A stretch of 64,000 nt of DNA from Bacteriovoracales bacterium. GTDB lineage: Bacteria > Bdellovibrionota > Bacteriovoracia > Bacteriovoracales > Bacteriovoracaceae. The stretch lies in contig JASBRV010000082.1 in the NCBI GenBank assembly GCA_030149295.1, forward strand, positions 25,184-89,183, in the 5' to 3' direction. Positions 35,754-43,439 of this stretch are shown piece after piece. The position numbers and the translations under genes were made by a program. The notes beneath the pieces were generated by a model. The model saw only the letters and a list, made by a program, of their open reading frames with translations. It was not told where the DNA came from and did not search any database. Positions within the stretch are counted from its first letter, which is position 1. Each line of letters starts with the position of its first letter.

Positions 35754-36278
35754 ATGGGTGAAGTAAATAAAATAGAGAACAAAAGGCCGAGTGTTAAAAG
35801 TAAAAAGCAGGGTAACATAATTGAATCCAAAGTCTCCAACTGGAGTAATATTCAAGAACACTTTGGCATAAATGATGATGACACTTTTAAAAAAATGATG
35901 ACCTCGCTATCAATGTTTTGTGAGGCTGATCTTGGTAGTTCAGACCTTGATACAAATATAAATAGCTGTCTTGAATTAGTAAGCAACCTTAGGCCAAAGG
36001 ACTTACTAGAGAAAGAGTTGATTATTCAAATTATCATGACACATCAACTTTTTGAAAAGTGTAGCACTATCGCCAACATCAAGGGTCAAAATCCTGATAG
36101 AGTTGATAGCCACATTAAGAACATGACAAAACTCTCTAGGCTTTTCTTAGATCAAATTAAAGCCCTCACTAGATACCGCAACAATGGTCAGCAAAAGGTT
36201 AAAGTTGAGCATGTTCATATGTCCGAGGGTTCTCAGGCTGTTTTTGGTGATGTCACCCATAAAAGGGGGGGGGTATAA
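35754..36278 (+). CDS. Unknown element protein with conserved C-terminal block
   Basis: 174 residues, mostly helical. The C-terminal part KALTRYRNNGQQKVKVEHVHMSEGSQAV has a recognisable look: similar RxGxQKxxVxHVxVxxGxQAIVG ends occur in uncharacterised proteins of proteobacterial mobile elements. No role is known. It starts 2 bases after the Rep gene and its last codons run through nine consecutive G, so its final residues could vary by slippage. Confidence 0.6.
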   Translation: MGEVNKIENKRPSVKSKKQGNIIESKVSNWSNIQEHFGINDDDTFKKMMTSLSMFCEADLGSSDLDTNINSCLELVSNLRPKDLLEKELIIQIIMTHQLFEKCSTIANIKGQNPDRVDSHIKNMTKLSRLFLDQIKALTRYRNNGQQKVKVEHVHMSEGSQAVFGDVTHKRGGV

Positions 36279-36281
36279 AAA

Positions 36282-36506
36282 ATGAAAGACTACCCAGATG
36301 ACCTCATAAACCAAGCCCTTAAGAGCAAAGACCTTAAAAATCTCGACCTAAAAGGCTTAGAAAAACTTGTTTTTGAGGAGTTTAACCTCGATCTAGACTA
36401 TCAACCACTTGACCTTAGCTTTGAGCCTTTGGAGCTAAAATTAGAACCGCTAGAGCTTAGTTTTGAGCCTCTAGACCTAAACCTCGATATTGATGGCATA
36501 GACTGA
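36282..36506 (+). CDS. Small acidic repeat protein
   Basis: 74 residues, very acidic. After a 39-residue lead comes a tandem of four 7-residue repeats (residues 40-67) of the form [FLY]-[EQ]-P-L-[ED]-L-x, encoded by 21-base repeats at 36399-36482. Alternating Leu and acidic residues suggest extended strands or a DNA mimic, but this is speculation. The gene is in the same frame as the preceding one, 3 bases after its stop. No family recognised. Confidence 0.6.
   Translation: MKDYPDDLINQALKSKDLKNLDLKGLEKLVFEEFNLDLDYQPLDLSFEPLELKLEPLELSFEPLDLNLDIDGID
36399..36482 (+). repeat. Four 21-bp tandem repeats inside a coding region
   Basis: Four diverged 21-base units encode the heptads of the acidic small protein. 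The DNA differs at many third positions while the protein pattern holds, so selection on the protein seems likely. Confidence 0.7.
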
Positions 36507-36600
36507 GGCCATGAAAGTTTCACCCTAAGCATTACCCTTTAGTATGATTCCAGACACTCTTTTGGTAATAGTAACCTTTAATGTTCTTTTACATTCAAAT

Positions 36601-36622
36601 AATGGGTATTGCTTTTGGGTCA
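36601..36622. repeat. Inverted repeat IR-right of element 1
   Basis: 22 bases, the reverse complement of 33038-33060 apart from one missing base. It ends 19 bases before the integrase start codon. Confidence 0.7.
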
Positions 36623-36641
36623 CTGCACAAAGGAGTGACTT

Positions 36642-37730
36642 ATGGAAAAAGTAAAAAGAAAGTCTGGTTTTAAGTACAGGGAAAAGGTTTATATAAATGG
36701 TAAGCCTAAACTAAGCCCTTACTTTGATAGAAAAACAGATGCAAAAGCATGGAAAAAAAGGGCTCTTCAAGAAAGAGATAGAATGCTCTCCCTTGGGATT
36801 ACTCAAAATATTGATGTCACCATTGGTGAGTATTATGTTGAGTTCATTTCAAGAAAGGCTGAGAAGGCCAAGAGAACCATTGATTCCTACAACTGCACTT
36901 TTAAGAATCACATCTTGCCAGAGCTTGGCCGCTTAAAGCTATCTGAGACAAAGCTACTTCATGGTGAAAGGCTCAAAAACTCACTTAGGACAAAGAAAGG
37001 TCTTAGCATAAGAAGAACTAACAACATCTTGAATCATCTAAAGATTATGTTCAATGATGCGGTCAAGTTTGATTACTTGCTGACCTCTCCCTTTAAAGCC
37101 CTTGAGTTCATTAGAGACAAACCCAAGAAAAGAAACTACTGGTTGAGGCATGAGATAGAGGCATTTTTAAAAGCTAACAAAAGTGACCACTATTATCCGC
37201 TATATGTTGTGGCCTTAAATCTTGGATTAAGAAAAGGCGAGGTTCTAGGAATGCAGACCTCACAAATTGATTTTGAAAATAATCAAATTGAGATTAACCA
37301 TTCCTTAGATCGGTATGGCCTTAGACCATCTACAAAAAATGGCAGGGCTAGGGTACTGGCAATGAACCCTGTTGTTAGGACAACTCTAGAGAGTCTTTTA
37401 AATAATAGAGCCTTTCAATCTGAGTATGTTTTCACAACTCCAGAGGGTAAGCCTATTTGCTACTCTCACTTTACTCAAAGAGTTTTCTATAGAGCCATAG
37501 AGAGGGCAGGTGTTAAGAAAATTACTTTTCATGAGTGCAGAGAATCTTTTGCATCTAACTTTATGATGGCCTCAGGGGATATTTACTCCCTCAAGAACTT
37601 ACTTGGTCATCAATCTGTTGATGTGACACAAAAGTCATATGCACACCTTCACCCAAGTTTTTTAAGAGAACAGGCCAATGTAGTTTCTTTCTCTGGAGAA
37701 ATTTGCCCAAACCTAAAGGTAATAAACTAA
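36642..37730 (+). CDS. int: Tyrosine recombinase/integrase of element 1
   Basis: 362 residues. An N-terminal arm-binding segment precedes a SAM-like core-binding domain (about 60-140) and the catalytic domain. Catalytic residues seen are Arg in LGLRKGEVLGM, the H-x-x-R box HECRESFA, LLGHQS and the nucleophile Tyr in KSYAHLHP. It recombines the tRNA-Ser(GGA) 3' end with a matching site on the circle. It lies about 350 bases from attR, the usual place for a tRNA-targeting integrase. A GGAG site precedes the ATG. It appears intact. Confidence 0.95.
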   Translation: MEKVKRKSGFKYREKVYINGKPKLSPYFDRKTDAKAWKKRALQERDRMLSLGITQNIDVTIGEYYVEFISRKAEKAKRTIDSYNCTFKNHILPELGRLKLSETKLLHGERLKNSLRTKKGLSIRRTNNILNHLKIMFNDAVKFDYLLTSPFKALEFIRDKPKKRNYWLRHEIEAFLKANKSDHYYPLYVVALNLGLRKGEVLGMQTSQIDFENNQIEINHSLDRYGLRPSTKNGRARVLAMNPVVRTTLESLLNNRAFQSEYVFTTPEGKPICYSHFTQRVFYRAIERAGVKKITFHECRESFASNFMMASGDIYSLKNLLGHQSVDVTQKSYAHLHPSFLREQANVVSFSGEICPNLKVIN

Positions 37731-37770
37731 TTGCCTTTGTTTGTTAGAATATTCCAAAAAGGAGATTAAT

Positions 37771-38016
37771 ATGAAAAAGGTACTGGTGGTTCTATTTCTA
37801 GCTTATGGGTGCGCCTCAGCCGATAGTGAGTTTTTAAAAAAGAATACTGCCATTGAGACAGGATGCAGTGAGCAAAACCTCAAGGTTGATAAAGAGTCTT
37901 GGAAACATGAGGTCATGAGTGGCATTGCTACTTATACAGCCTATTGCAAAGACAAGAAGTTCTATTGCTCTCAAAGGTCTGAATTTCGCTATAAATGCAC
38001 CGAGGCAAATGATTAA
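37771..38016 (+). CDS. Small predicted lipoprotein
   Basis: 81 residues. A signal peptide MKKVLVVLFLAYGC ends in a lipobox-like LAYGC, with Cys14 the likely lipidated residue. The mature part has five further Cys (positions 38, 63, 70 and nearby), suggesting disulphides in the periplasm. An AAGGAG site 8 bases upstream fixes this ATG; the frame is open further upstream but without a site. It is the last gene of the element before attR and could be cargo, for instance a surface factor, but no function can be assigned. Confidence 0.7.
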   Translation: MKKVLVVLFLAYGCASADSEFLKKNTAIETGCSEQNLKVDKESWKHEVMSGIATYTAYCKDKKFYCSQRSEFRYKCTEAND

Positions 38017-38084
38017 TTAGCACTGATTTAGCACCTATCAAAACTCTAGGGATAGTAAGTCTTTAGAAAATAAGGGAAATAGAA

Positions 38085-38107
38085 AAAATGGCGGAGGACA
38101 AGAGATT
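38085..38107. repeat. attR-like direct repeat (right end of element 1)
   Basis: 23 bases identical to 32931-32953. The copy includes the 3' end and CCA of tRNA-Ser(GGA). Confidence 0.8.
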
Positions 38108-38176
38108 CGAACTCTCGAAGGGTTGCCCCTTACACGCTTTCCAAGCGTGCGCCTTAGACCACTCGGCCAATCCTCC
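38089..38176 (-). tRNA. tRNA-Ser(GGA)
   Basis: 88-nt class II tRNA with a 7-bp acceptor stem GGAGGAT/GTCCTCC, discriminator G and encoded CCA. The anticodon loop TTGGAAA gives anticodon GGA, and there is a long variable arm. TTCGAAT forms the T loop. Its 3' end is the integration site of element 1. Confidence 0.96.
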
Positions 38177-38189
38177 ACGAATTTCAACA

Positions 38190-38209
38190 GCGGATGAAGC
38201 ATCATCCGC
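38190..38209 (-). terminator. Hairpin between tadA and tRNA-Ser(GGA)
   Basis: A perfect 8-bp stem (GCGGATGA and TCATCCGC) with a 4-nt loop, 45 bases after the tadA stop. The T-run after it on the minus strand is poor, so it could be a weak terminator or a processing element before the tRNA. Confidence 0.4.
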
Positions 38210-38253
38210 ATAGGGAAAGACAAATTTCTAACACACCGAGAATTTTGTGTCTA

Positions 38254-38748
38254 TCAATTAGGCTTTTTGAAGTTATATTGTCCGCGTTTTTGCCTGAAAA
38301 ACTGACTCAAAAGGCGAGAAGTCTCATAATGCTTAACTCCACCAATCACATCAAATGTGTGGTTGAGGCGCTTATCTTTATGAAAATCATAACCTAAGGA
38401 GAGAGCTCCACCTTTTGGATCATAAGCACCAAAAACGAGAGTCTTTATTCTTGATTGCCACATTGCGCCCATGCACATCAGGCAAGGCTCTAAAGTGACC
38501 ACTAATGTACATCCTTCCAGTCGCCAATCTCCAAGTATTTCAGCAGACTTTCTTAACGTTATGATTTCAGCATGGCCGCAAGGATCATTAACAGATTCCT
38601 TTTCATTACCTGAACCACTGACAACTTTTCCCTGAGAGTCAATTAAGCATGCACCAATAGGCACCTCATCCTTTCGTCCCGCAGCTTCTGCGAACTTAAG
38701 AGCTTCACCCATTGCCCATTCATAATCACTAAATTTAAGCTGATTCAT
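38254..38748 (-). CDS. tadA: tRNA-specific adenosine deaminase TadA
   Basis: Zinc deaminase of about 164 residues that turns A34 of tRNA-Arg(ACG) into inosine. The zinc site has HAE in CGHAEIITL and PCLMC in TLEPCLMCMGA. The pocket block AYDPKGGALSLGYDF and the end HYETSRLLSQFFRQKR match TadA. I prefer the ATG at 38748 over the GTG at 38784; the conserved part begins after either. Its substrate tRNA-Arg(ACG) is encoded about 1 kb upstream on the same strand. Overlaps the PilZ-like gene. Confidence 0.93.
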   Translation of the reverse strand: MNQLKFSDYEWAMGEALKFAEAAGRKDEVPIGACLIDSQGKVVSGSGNEKESVNDPCGHAEIITLRKSAEILGDWRLEGCTLVVTLEPCLMCMGAMWQSRIKTLVFGAYDPKGGALSLGYDFHKDKRLNHTFDVIGGVKHYETSRLLSQFFRQKRGQYNFKKPN

Positions 38749-39460
38749 TTTTAAATTTCTTTCTTTGCTTAATTTTTCTTTCACTCTTGTAAAACTTTAC
38801 GAAGTTTCGAAACAAACTATCGTCACCACTCTCATCTAATTGAAAGCGAACACCATATGTATAAGGTCGTCCAATGCTGTACTTTCTTTTGGACATAATC
38901 TCAACCTTAAAGGCCATATGATGAACTTCATCAAATGGTTCAATCTCCAATTCATCACCAAGTTTGAAATTTTTAAAAGAAGCTATACAGCCAGCACCAC
39001 GACGAAGGTCTGTTAAGCGCCCCTCTGATTTTTCCTCACGATAAAGAACTCTAACCCTTAAGTCATCGCGATAACGAAAGTCATATTCCCACCAAGAAAC
39101 TATTGGATAAAAAATGGGACTCCACAAGGAATAGGCTTGAATACCGACCAAAACCAATGCTGCAAAAAAAGCGACAAAAGACATCGTCCAAAAAGGATGA
39201 CCAAAGATTTTGAATAAAATAAAAACAGCAAACAAACCCAAGAAGGTCCAAAAAGAATAATACAATCTTTTTAGCAGCCTACTCAAAAGTCCGAAGTACA
39301 AACCAACCAAAACGCACATGAGAGCTGAGCCAATCCATGAGCTCTCTTGAGCCGCTTCGTAAAAATAGCCCAAGAGCACAAAAAGCATAATTCCCCAGTT
39401 GAGAATTTCTGTTCTGTCGATTTCTTGTTTAAGCTTTAACTTATTCAGACTTAATTTCAT
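38735..39460 (-). CDS. Membrane protein with PilZ-like C-terminal domain
   Basis: About 241 residues. Four hydrophobic segments between residues about 18 and 115 are followed by a cytosolic beta-rich domain. Its order of strands (GRLTDLRRGAG, KNFKLGDELEIEPF, ending YGVRFQLDESG) resembles PilZ, but the RxxxR and D/NxSxxG motifs for cyclic di-GMP are not clear, so ligand binding is doubtful. The start is uncertain: ATG at 39460 chosen; a GTG at 39538 is further up. It overlaps tadA, so both probably share a transcript. Confidence 0.55.
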   Translation of the reverse strand: MKLSLNKLKLKQEIDRTEILNWGIMLFVLLGYFYEAAQESSWIGSALMCVLVGLYFGLLSRLLKRLYYSFWTFLGLFAVFILFKIFGHPFWTMSFVAFFAALVLVGIQAYSLWSPIFYPIVSWWEYDFRYRDDLRVRVLYREEKSEGRLTDLRRGAGCIASFKNFKLGDELEIEPFDEVHHMAFKVEIMSKRKYSIGRPYTYGVRFQLDESGDDSLFRNFVKFYKSERKIKQRKKFKNESA

Positions 39461-39538
39461 GACAACATTGTACATGAGATAAGAAAACGGTTCGAGTAGG
39501 GGAATTATGTGTTTCGAAAAATTTAGTGGTGCACCCAC

Positions 39539-39645
39539 GCCCGCTGGGCTGAGCTCGTTAGTCAGAATTCACCTTTTTACTTGGCACAAAATAGTTGAAA
39601 CATGCCACTGGCATGTTTCATCAGCCCAGTCTACGAAGGTCGGGC
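39539..39645. other. Nested inverted repeats after tRNA-Arg
   Basis: Three nested stems: GCCCG/CGGGC (39539-39543 and 39641-39645), CTGGGCTGA/TCAGCCCAG (39544-39552 and 39621-39629) and an inner perfect 12-bp hairpin (39596-39607 and 39609-39620). On the minus strand the inner hairpin is followed by a short T-run, so it may end tRNA-Arg transcription; the outer stems remain unexplained. This is most of the gene-free stretch 39539-39688. Confidence 0.55.
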
Positions 39646-39688
39646 AAAAAATTAGCCTTACTTTTTCTTAATTTGGATTGGAAAAAAA

Positions 39689-39765
39689 TGGCGCACCCTG
39701 AGCGATTCGAACGCCCGACCTTCTGATCCGTAGTCAGATGCTCTATCCAGCTGAGCTAAGGGTGC
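39689..39765 (-). tRNA. tRNA-Arg(ACG)
   Basis: 77-nt tRNA with acceptor GCACCCT pairing AGGGTGC, encoded CCA, D-arm AGCTCAGCTGGATAGAGC, anticodon loop CTACGGA giving ACG, and T loop TTCGAAT. A34 is the TadA target, and tadA lies 1 kb downstream. Confidence 0.96.
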
Positions 39766-39831
39766 ATTGAAGGCGTACCTTACTCCGTTTGTGCAAATCT
39801 TTCAAGACATAAGCTGGTAACGCTTTGCAAA

Positions 39832-40998
39832 ATGAGCAAATTGTATAAAAATTCCTTTGTGGAGTATAAAATTGTCTGCATGCCATTAAAAATACTCATG
39901 TGCTGCCATTTGCCTATCGACCCAAAACTTGGCGGCTCTAAAGTCTATATTGAAAATGCTAAGGCCTATGAAAACCACGGTCATAATGTCACTCTTTTAG
40001 GCTGTGACGAATTAGGAGAAAAGGTCAGTCACCTCCCTCTTAATGAACGAATCAAGACCTTCGGCCAAGTGCTGAGAGACCATCTCCAGCGAGAAGCTCA
40101 TAAGTTCGACGTAGTAGAATATGAATACCTTTACCAGCCCTACCCAAAGCCAGAAGAAGCTAAAAAGACTCTTTTTGTAGCACGCTCTGTTCTTTTAGAA
40201 CACCACCTCTTAGATTTTCATCTTCCTCAAGCCCATGGAAATCCCTTTATAAACTTTTTAAAAAGAATTAAGCAGAGGTATTTACTCAAAGAGAGACTGC
40301 GTGCTGCAGACAAAACTATCTCTTACTCAGACCTTGTAAATGTTCCTAATAACTTAGATAAAGATAGGCTTGTCCTGACCGGAGTTGGAAAGGATAAGAT
40401 CATAGTTTCTCCTTATGGATCTTTTTTAAATCCAAAAGTGATCAGCACAAAGCCCAACAAAATATCTATTGGATATATCGCTACTTTTGATCCTAGAAAG
40501 GGCTGTTATGATTTACCTCAAATTTTAGAAAGGCTCACAAAGGATAAACCAGACTTTCAATTATATCTCTACGGTACAAAGGGAAGGTTTCAAACTAAAG
40601 AAGAAGTCCTAAAGCATTTTCCAAAACCACTTCATAAGAACCTAAATATTAAACCTACTTTTAAAAGCGAAGACCTTGATTCACTTTTATCTTCAATAGG
40701 TATAGGTGTTTTTCCAAGTTACCTTGAGTCCTTTGGCTTTGGCTTATTAGAGCTTACTCAAAGAGGGATTCCCTGCGTAGCATACAATGTTCCAGGGCCG
40801 AGTGACCTTTTACCATCACATCTTCTTGTCGATAGAGGCGATATTAAAAAAATGAGTGAAACTATTCTGAAGCTTTCAAGCGACAATGAGTTTTACTTAA
40901 AATGCCAAAAAGATTGCCTCGAATTAAGCACAAAATTTAACTGGTCCAAGACAGTGGAACCTGCACTTAATAAGTACCAAGAGCTCCTCTCATTATAA
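39832..40998 (+). CDS. Family 4-type glycosyltransferase
   Basis: GT-B glycosyltransferase of up to 388 residues. The N-terminal fold starts MPLKILMCCHLPIDPKLGGSKVY, and the C-terminal domain has SIGYIATFDPRKG and the nucleotide-sugar block FPSYLESFGFGLLELTQRGIP with the E-x7-E pattern of GT4 (Glu-Ser-Phe-Gly). It transfers a sugar to a surface glycan in the cytosol. The ATG at 39880 (GGAG about 15 bases upstream) is as plausible as 39832. It begins a small cluster of surface-polysaccharide genes and its stop overlaps that of the convergent GT2 gene. Confidence 0.85.
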   Translation: MSKLYKNSFVEYKIVCMPLKILMCCHLPIDPKLGGSKVYIENAKAYENHGHNVTLLGCDELGEKVSHLPLNERIKTFGQVLRDHLQREAHKFDVVEYEYLYQPYPKPEEAKKTLFVARSVLLEHHLLDFHLPQAHGNPFINFLKRIKQRYLLKERLRAADKTISYSDLVNVPNNLDKDRLVLTGVGKDKIIVSPYGSFLNPKVISTKPNKISIGYIATFDPRKGCYDLPQILERLTKDKPDFQLYLYGTKGRFQTKEEVLKHFPKPLHKNLNIKPTFKSEDLDSLLSSIGIGVFPSYLESFGFGLLELTQRGIPCVAYNVPGPSDLLPSHLLVDRGDIKKMSETILKLSSDNEFYLKCQKDCLELSTKFNWSKTVEPALNKYQELLSL

Positions 40999-41727
40999 GC
41001 CTTTGTTTTTTTCATAGAATGCAATATTTTGAATAAACATTTGAAATGAATATAGAGCAAGAAGGACGACCCCCTCCTTCCCATCTAAGTATGACTTTCT
41101 CTTTATTAAATTACTTAAAAAGTAACGGATCGGATCCAACCATATTCTCGTCCATGTTATTTCAACCGAGTGATGAGCTTTTTCAAGAGTAGTATCTCGA
41201 AGTATTTTATTAAGCCTATCTATAACTGTAGGAGCACTTGGATGTAAGGCAAATCCGTCTAGATCTCCAATAGGTTTGTCCGTTATAAATTGCTCATGAA
41301 TTTCTTCATCATCCATTCGACCTGAAGACTTCCTATGGAACCTAACCGGGTTGGAAAAACCTCGGCCGTGTCCTAATGCCTTTCCAAGAAAAAGTTCTTT
41401 TCGCGGCATCCTAAAAGCGTGATAGTAATCCTGATTCATATTCCTATCTAAGCTCTTTGCCATCTCCTCATTGATAAACTCATCAGCATCAAGTAAAAAG
41501 ACCCAATCATTTCTAGCTTGATCGATAGCAAATTGCTTCTGTTTTCCATAACCAAGCCATTCTTGATGAATAACTTTTGCACCGGCAGCCTTTGCGATCT
41601 CAACCGTTTTATCTTCACTACCTGAGTCTACAACGATGACTTCATCAGCATTGGGGACGCCTTTTATACATCTTTCGATGTTAGCTTCTTCATTCAACGT
41701 AATAATAACAAGACTAAATTTATTCAT
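40993..41727 (-). CDS. Family 2 glycosyltransferase, WaaE/KdtX-like
   Basis: 244 residues. GT-A signatures: ITLNEEANIERCI at the N-terminus, VVDSGSEDKTVEIA and the metal-binding DADEF after WVFLLDADEF. The W..YGKQKQFAI segment and FLGKALGHG are typical of the WaaE/KdtX group that adds a sugar to the LPS inner core. No membrane anchor is clear apart from a C-terminal hydrophobic patch. LPS core modification is inferred from the subfamily resemblance. Confidence 0.85.
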   Translation of the reverse strand: MNKFSLVIITLNEEANIERCIKGVPNADEVIVVDSGSEDKTVEIAKAAGAKVIHQEWLGYGKQKQFAIDQARNDWVFLLDADEFINEEMAKSLDRNMNQDYYHAFRMPRKELFLGKALGHGRGFSNPVRFHRKSSGRMDDEEIHEQFITDKPIGDLDGFALHPSAPTVIDRLNKILRDTTLEKAHHSVEITWTRIWLDPIRYFLSNLIKRKSYLDGKEGVVLLALYSFQMFIQNIAFYEKNKGL

Positions 41728-41909
41728 TTTTGTGACCTAATCAGATTATATGTCCTTATTATAGGGGTTAAGGCCCTTTTACCCTAAGAGGAGAAAAAAG
41801 GTTCTTAATGAGAGAGTGATTTACTCCGCTATAATTTTATCGAGAAATTAAATAGATAGCACAGTTCACCGAAAAGCACTCTATAACCCTTTACTTTTTT
41901 GGATCTCGA

Positions 41910-43436
41910 TTGGAAGTGAAAAACAAATTCAATCAGTCCGTTATCAATTTTATAACGGCATCGGTTAGCCCACCTTTAAAAATGCTTATTGGTTTTTTTA
42001 GTACGCCTCTGCTTTTACGGTGGCTTGGAGATGAGAGGCTAGCTGTTTTTAAAATGATTGAGGAAAGTGTTGCATATCTAGGCCTTTTAGAACTTGGTCT
42101 TTCCATGAGCCTCATTCCCATTTTCTCAAAAGCTGTGGGAACAAAAGATAAAGACGTTATCAAGAGTGCATTTAAGCTCGGAGCAAAACTTTATATCTAT
42201 ACATTCCCTCTTATTATCGTCGCTGCCGTAATTTTATACTTCTTTTTACCAACACTTTATGAACTAGGTTCAATTCCTAAATCAGAGCTGGCATGGTGTT
42301 ATTTTTTCTTAACGCTGACTCTTTTCTTTTTACCCTCAAAAACATCTGAACACTACTTATCAGCTAGCCAAAGAAAAGACATCGCTAACCTAATTTATCT
42401 TGTCCGTTTTCTAACTCTTACTCCACTAAATCTTATTTTTGCTTATATGGGGCTTGGCCTTTGGGGGCAGGGGTTTTCCTTTTTTGTCGCATCCTTTTTT
42501 GTTGCTGCTCTTCTACTTTATTACGGAAGAAGTGGTTCGGGTGGACTTACTGAGATCACAAAACATCAAATCCAAGAGAGCCATGACTTAATTTGTTCTT
42601 GGAAAGACCGTATTACAAGCACCGTTCTCAACTTTAGCCTGCAAATCAGTATTTACACTGACAATCTCATTATTGGGTTATTCATCTCTCCTCAAAAAAT
42701 TATACCTTTCTTTTTAACAATGAAAATTATTATGTCCGTTCAAACGGTTCTCTTTGCTTTCAGCAATTCTGTTTGGGCCGGACTTGCTGATTTTTACTAT
42801 AAAGGTGAGCACGATATTCTTAAAAAGAAGGTGGTGGAGGTCAATAAAGTCATTACTATCGCTGCCTGTATCTTATTCTTACCTGTCATCTTATTTAATC
42901 AAAACTTTATCGAATTGTGGGTTGGGGCTAAATATTATGGCGGTGATCTTCTTACTTACGCTGGCTGCCTATTCGTCTTCCTCAATTGTCTCAATAGCTT
43001 CTGGGGCGTTCTCTTTTTATCCTTAGGCCATATTCAATCACAAGCCTTTCCTTCAGTAATCGGGGCAATTATTAATGTCGTTACCAGTGTTATTATAACT
43101 TATTATTACGGAATCATAGGACCCATCATCGGTTCTATTTGTTCTCTATTTTTTATCAATCCCTACTACAGTATTAAGTTTCTTAAAAAGGAACTTCGGA
43201 TTTCTTATTTTGAGCAGGTTATTTCAATTATCCTTCCTTCTTCTATTTTGCTCATCACACTACCTCTCTCCTTTTACATTAAAGATAAATTTCAACTTCA
43301 ATATACTTGGTTTACTCTTTTACCCTTGATGGGAGTGTTCGCGCTATTACAGGCATTCATCTCATTACCAATTTTCTTAAGTAAAGAAGAGCAAGTTATT
43401 TGGATAAGAAGAATTAAGGGTATTTTGAAAAGGTAA
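41910..43436 (+). CDS. Polysaccharide flippase (Wzx/MATE-like)
   Basis: Integral membrane protein of 508 residues with about 12-14 hydrophobic segments, of the MOP superfamily that flips lipid-linked oligosaccharides across the inner membrane. The N-terminal SPPLKMLIGFFSTPLLLRWLGD is typical. Starts: TTG at 41910 or GTG at 41916; no ATG is close. It lies 3 bases before a GT2 gene, so the two are coupled. Confidence 0.85.
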   Translation: MEVKNKFNQSVINFITASVSPPLKMLIGFFSTPLLLRWLGDERLAVFKMIEESVAYLGLLELGLSMSLIPIFSKAVGTKDKDVIKSAFKLGAKLYIYTFPLIIVAAVILYFFLPTLYELGSIPKSELAWCYFFLTLTLFFLPSKTSEHYLSASQRKDIANLIYLVRFLTLTPLNLIFAYMGLGLWGQGFSFFVASFFVAALLLYYGRSGSGGLTEITKHQIQESHDLICSWKDRITSTVLNFSLQISIYTDNLIIGLFISPQKIIPFFLTMKIIMSVQTVLFAFSNSVWAGLADFYYKGEHDILKKKVVEVNKVITIAACILFLPVILFNQNFIELWVGAKYYGGDLLTYAGCLFVFLNCLNSFWGVLFLSLGHIQSQAFPSVIGAIINVVTSVIITYYYGIIGPIIGSICSLFFINPYYSIKFLKKELRISYFEQVISIILPSSILLITLPLSFYIKDKFQLQYTWFTLLPLMGVFALLQAFISLPIFLSKEEQVIWIRRIKGILKR

Positions 43437-43439
43437 GAT

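Larger units (their letters stand above)
32931..38107. mobile_element. Integrated element of about 5.2 kb in tRNA-Ser(GGA)
   Basis: A segment bounded by a 23-bp perfect direct repeat, of which the right copy is the 3' end of an intact tRNA-Ser gene. It holds an excisionase-like gene, a Rep_trans/NicK-like replication protein, a tyrosine recombinase near the tRNA end, a small lipoprotein and four genes of unknown function, all on the plus strand. There are no phage structural, packaging or conjugation genes, so it looks like a plasmid-like or satellite integrative element. Its genes appear intact, so it may still move. Confidence 0.85.

Noticed and set aside
36265..36290. Frameshift fusion of the G9-ended protein with the acidic repeat protein
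   Set aside because: The two genes are in the same frame; a shift at the G-run leads to other frames with a stop soon after, so no fusion forms.
39539..39645. Integron attC site
   Set aside because: The palindrome lacks a GTTRRRY/RYYYAAC pair at its ends and no integron integrase is in the window.
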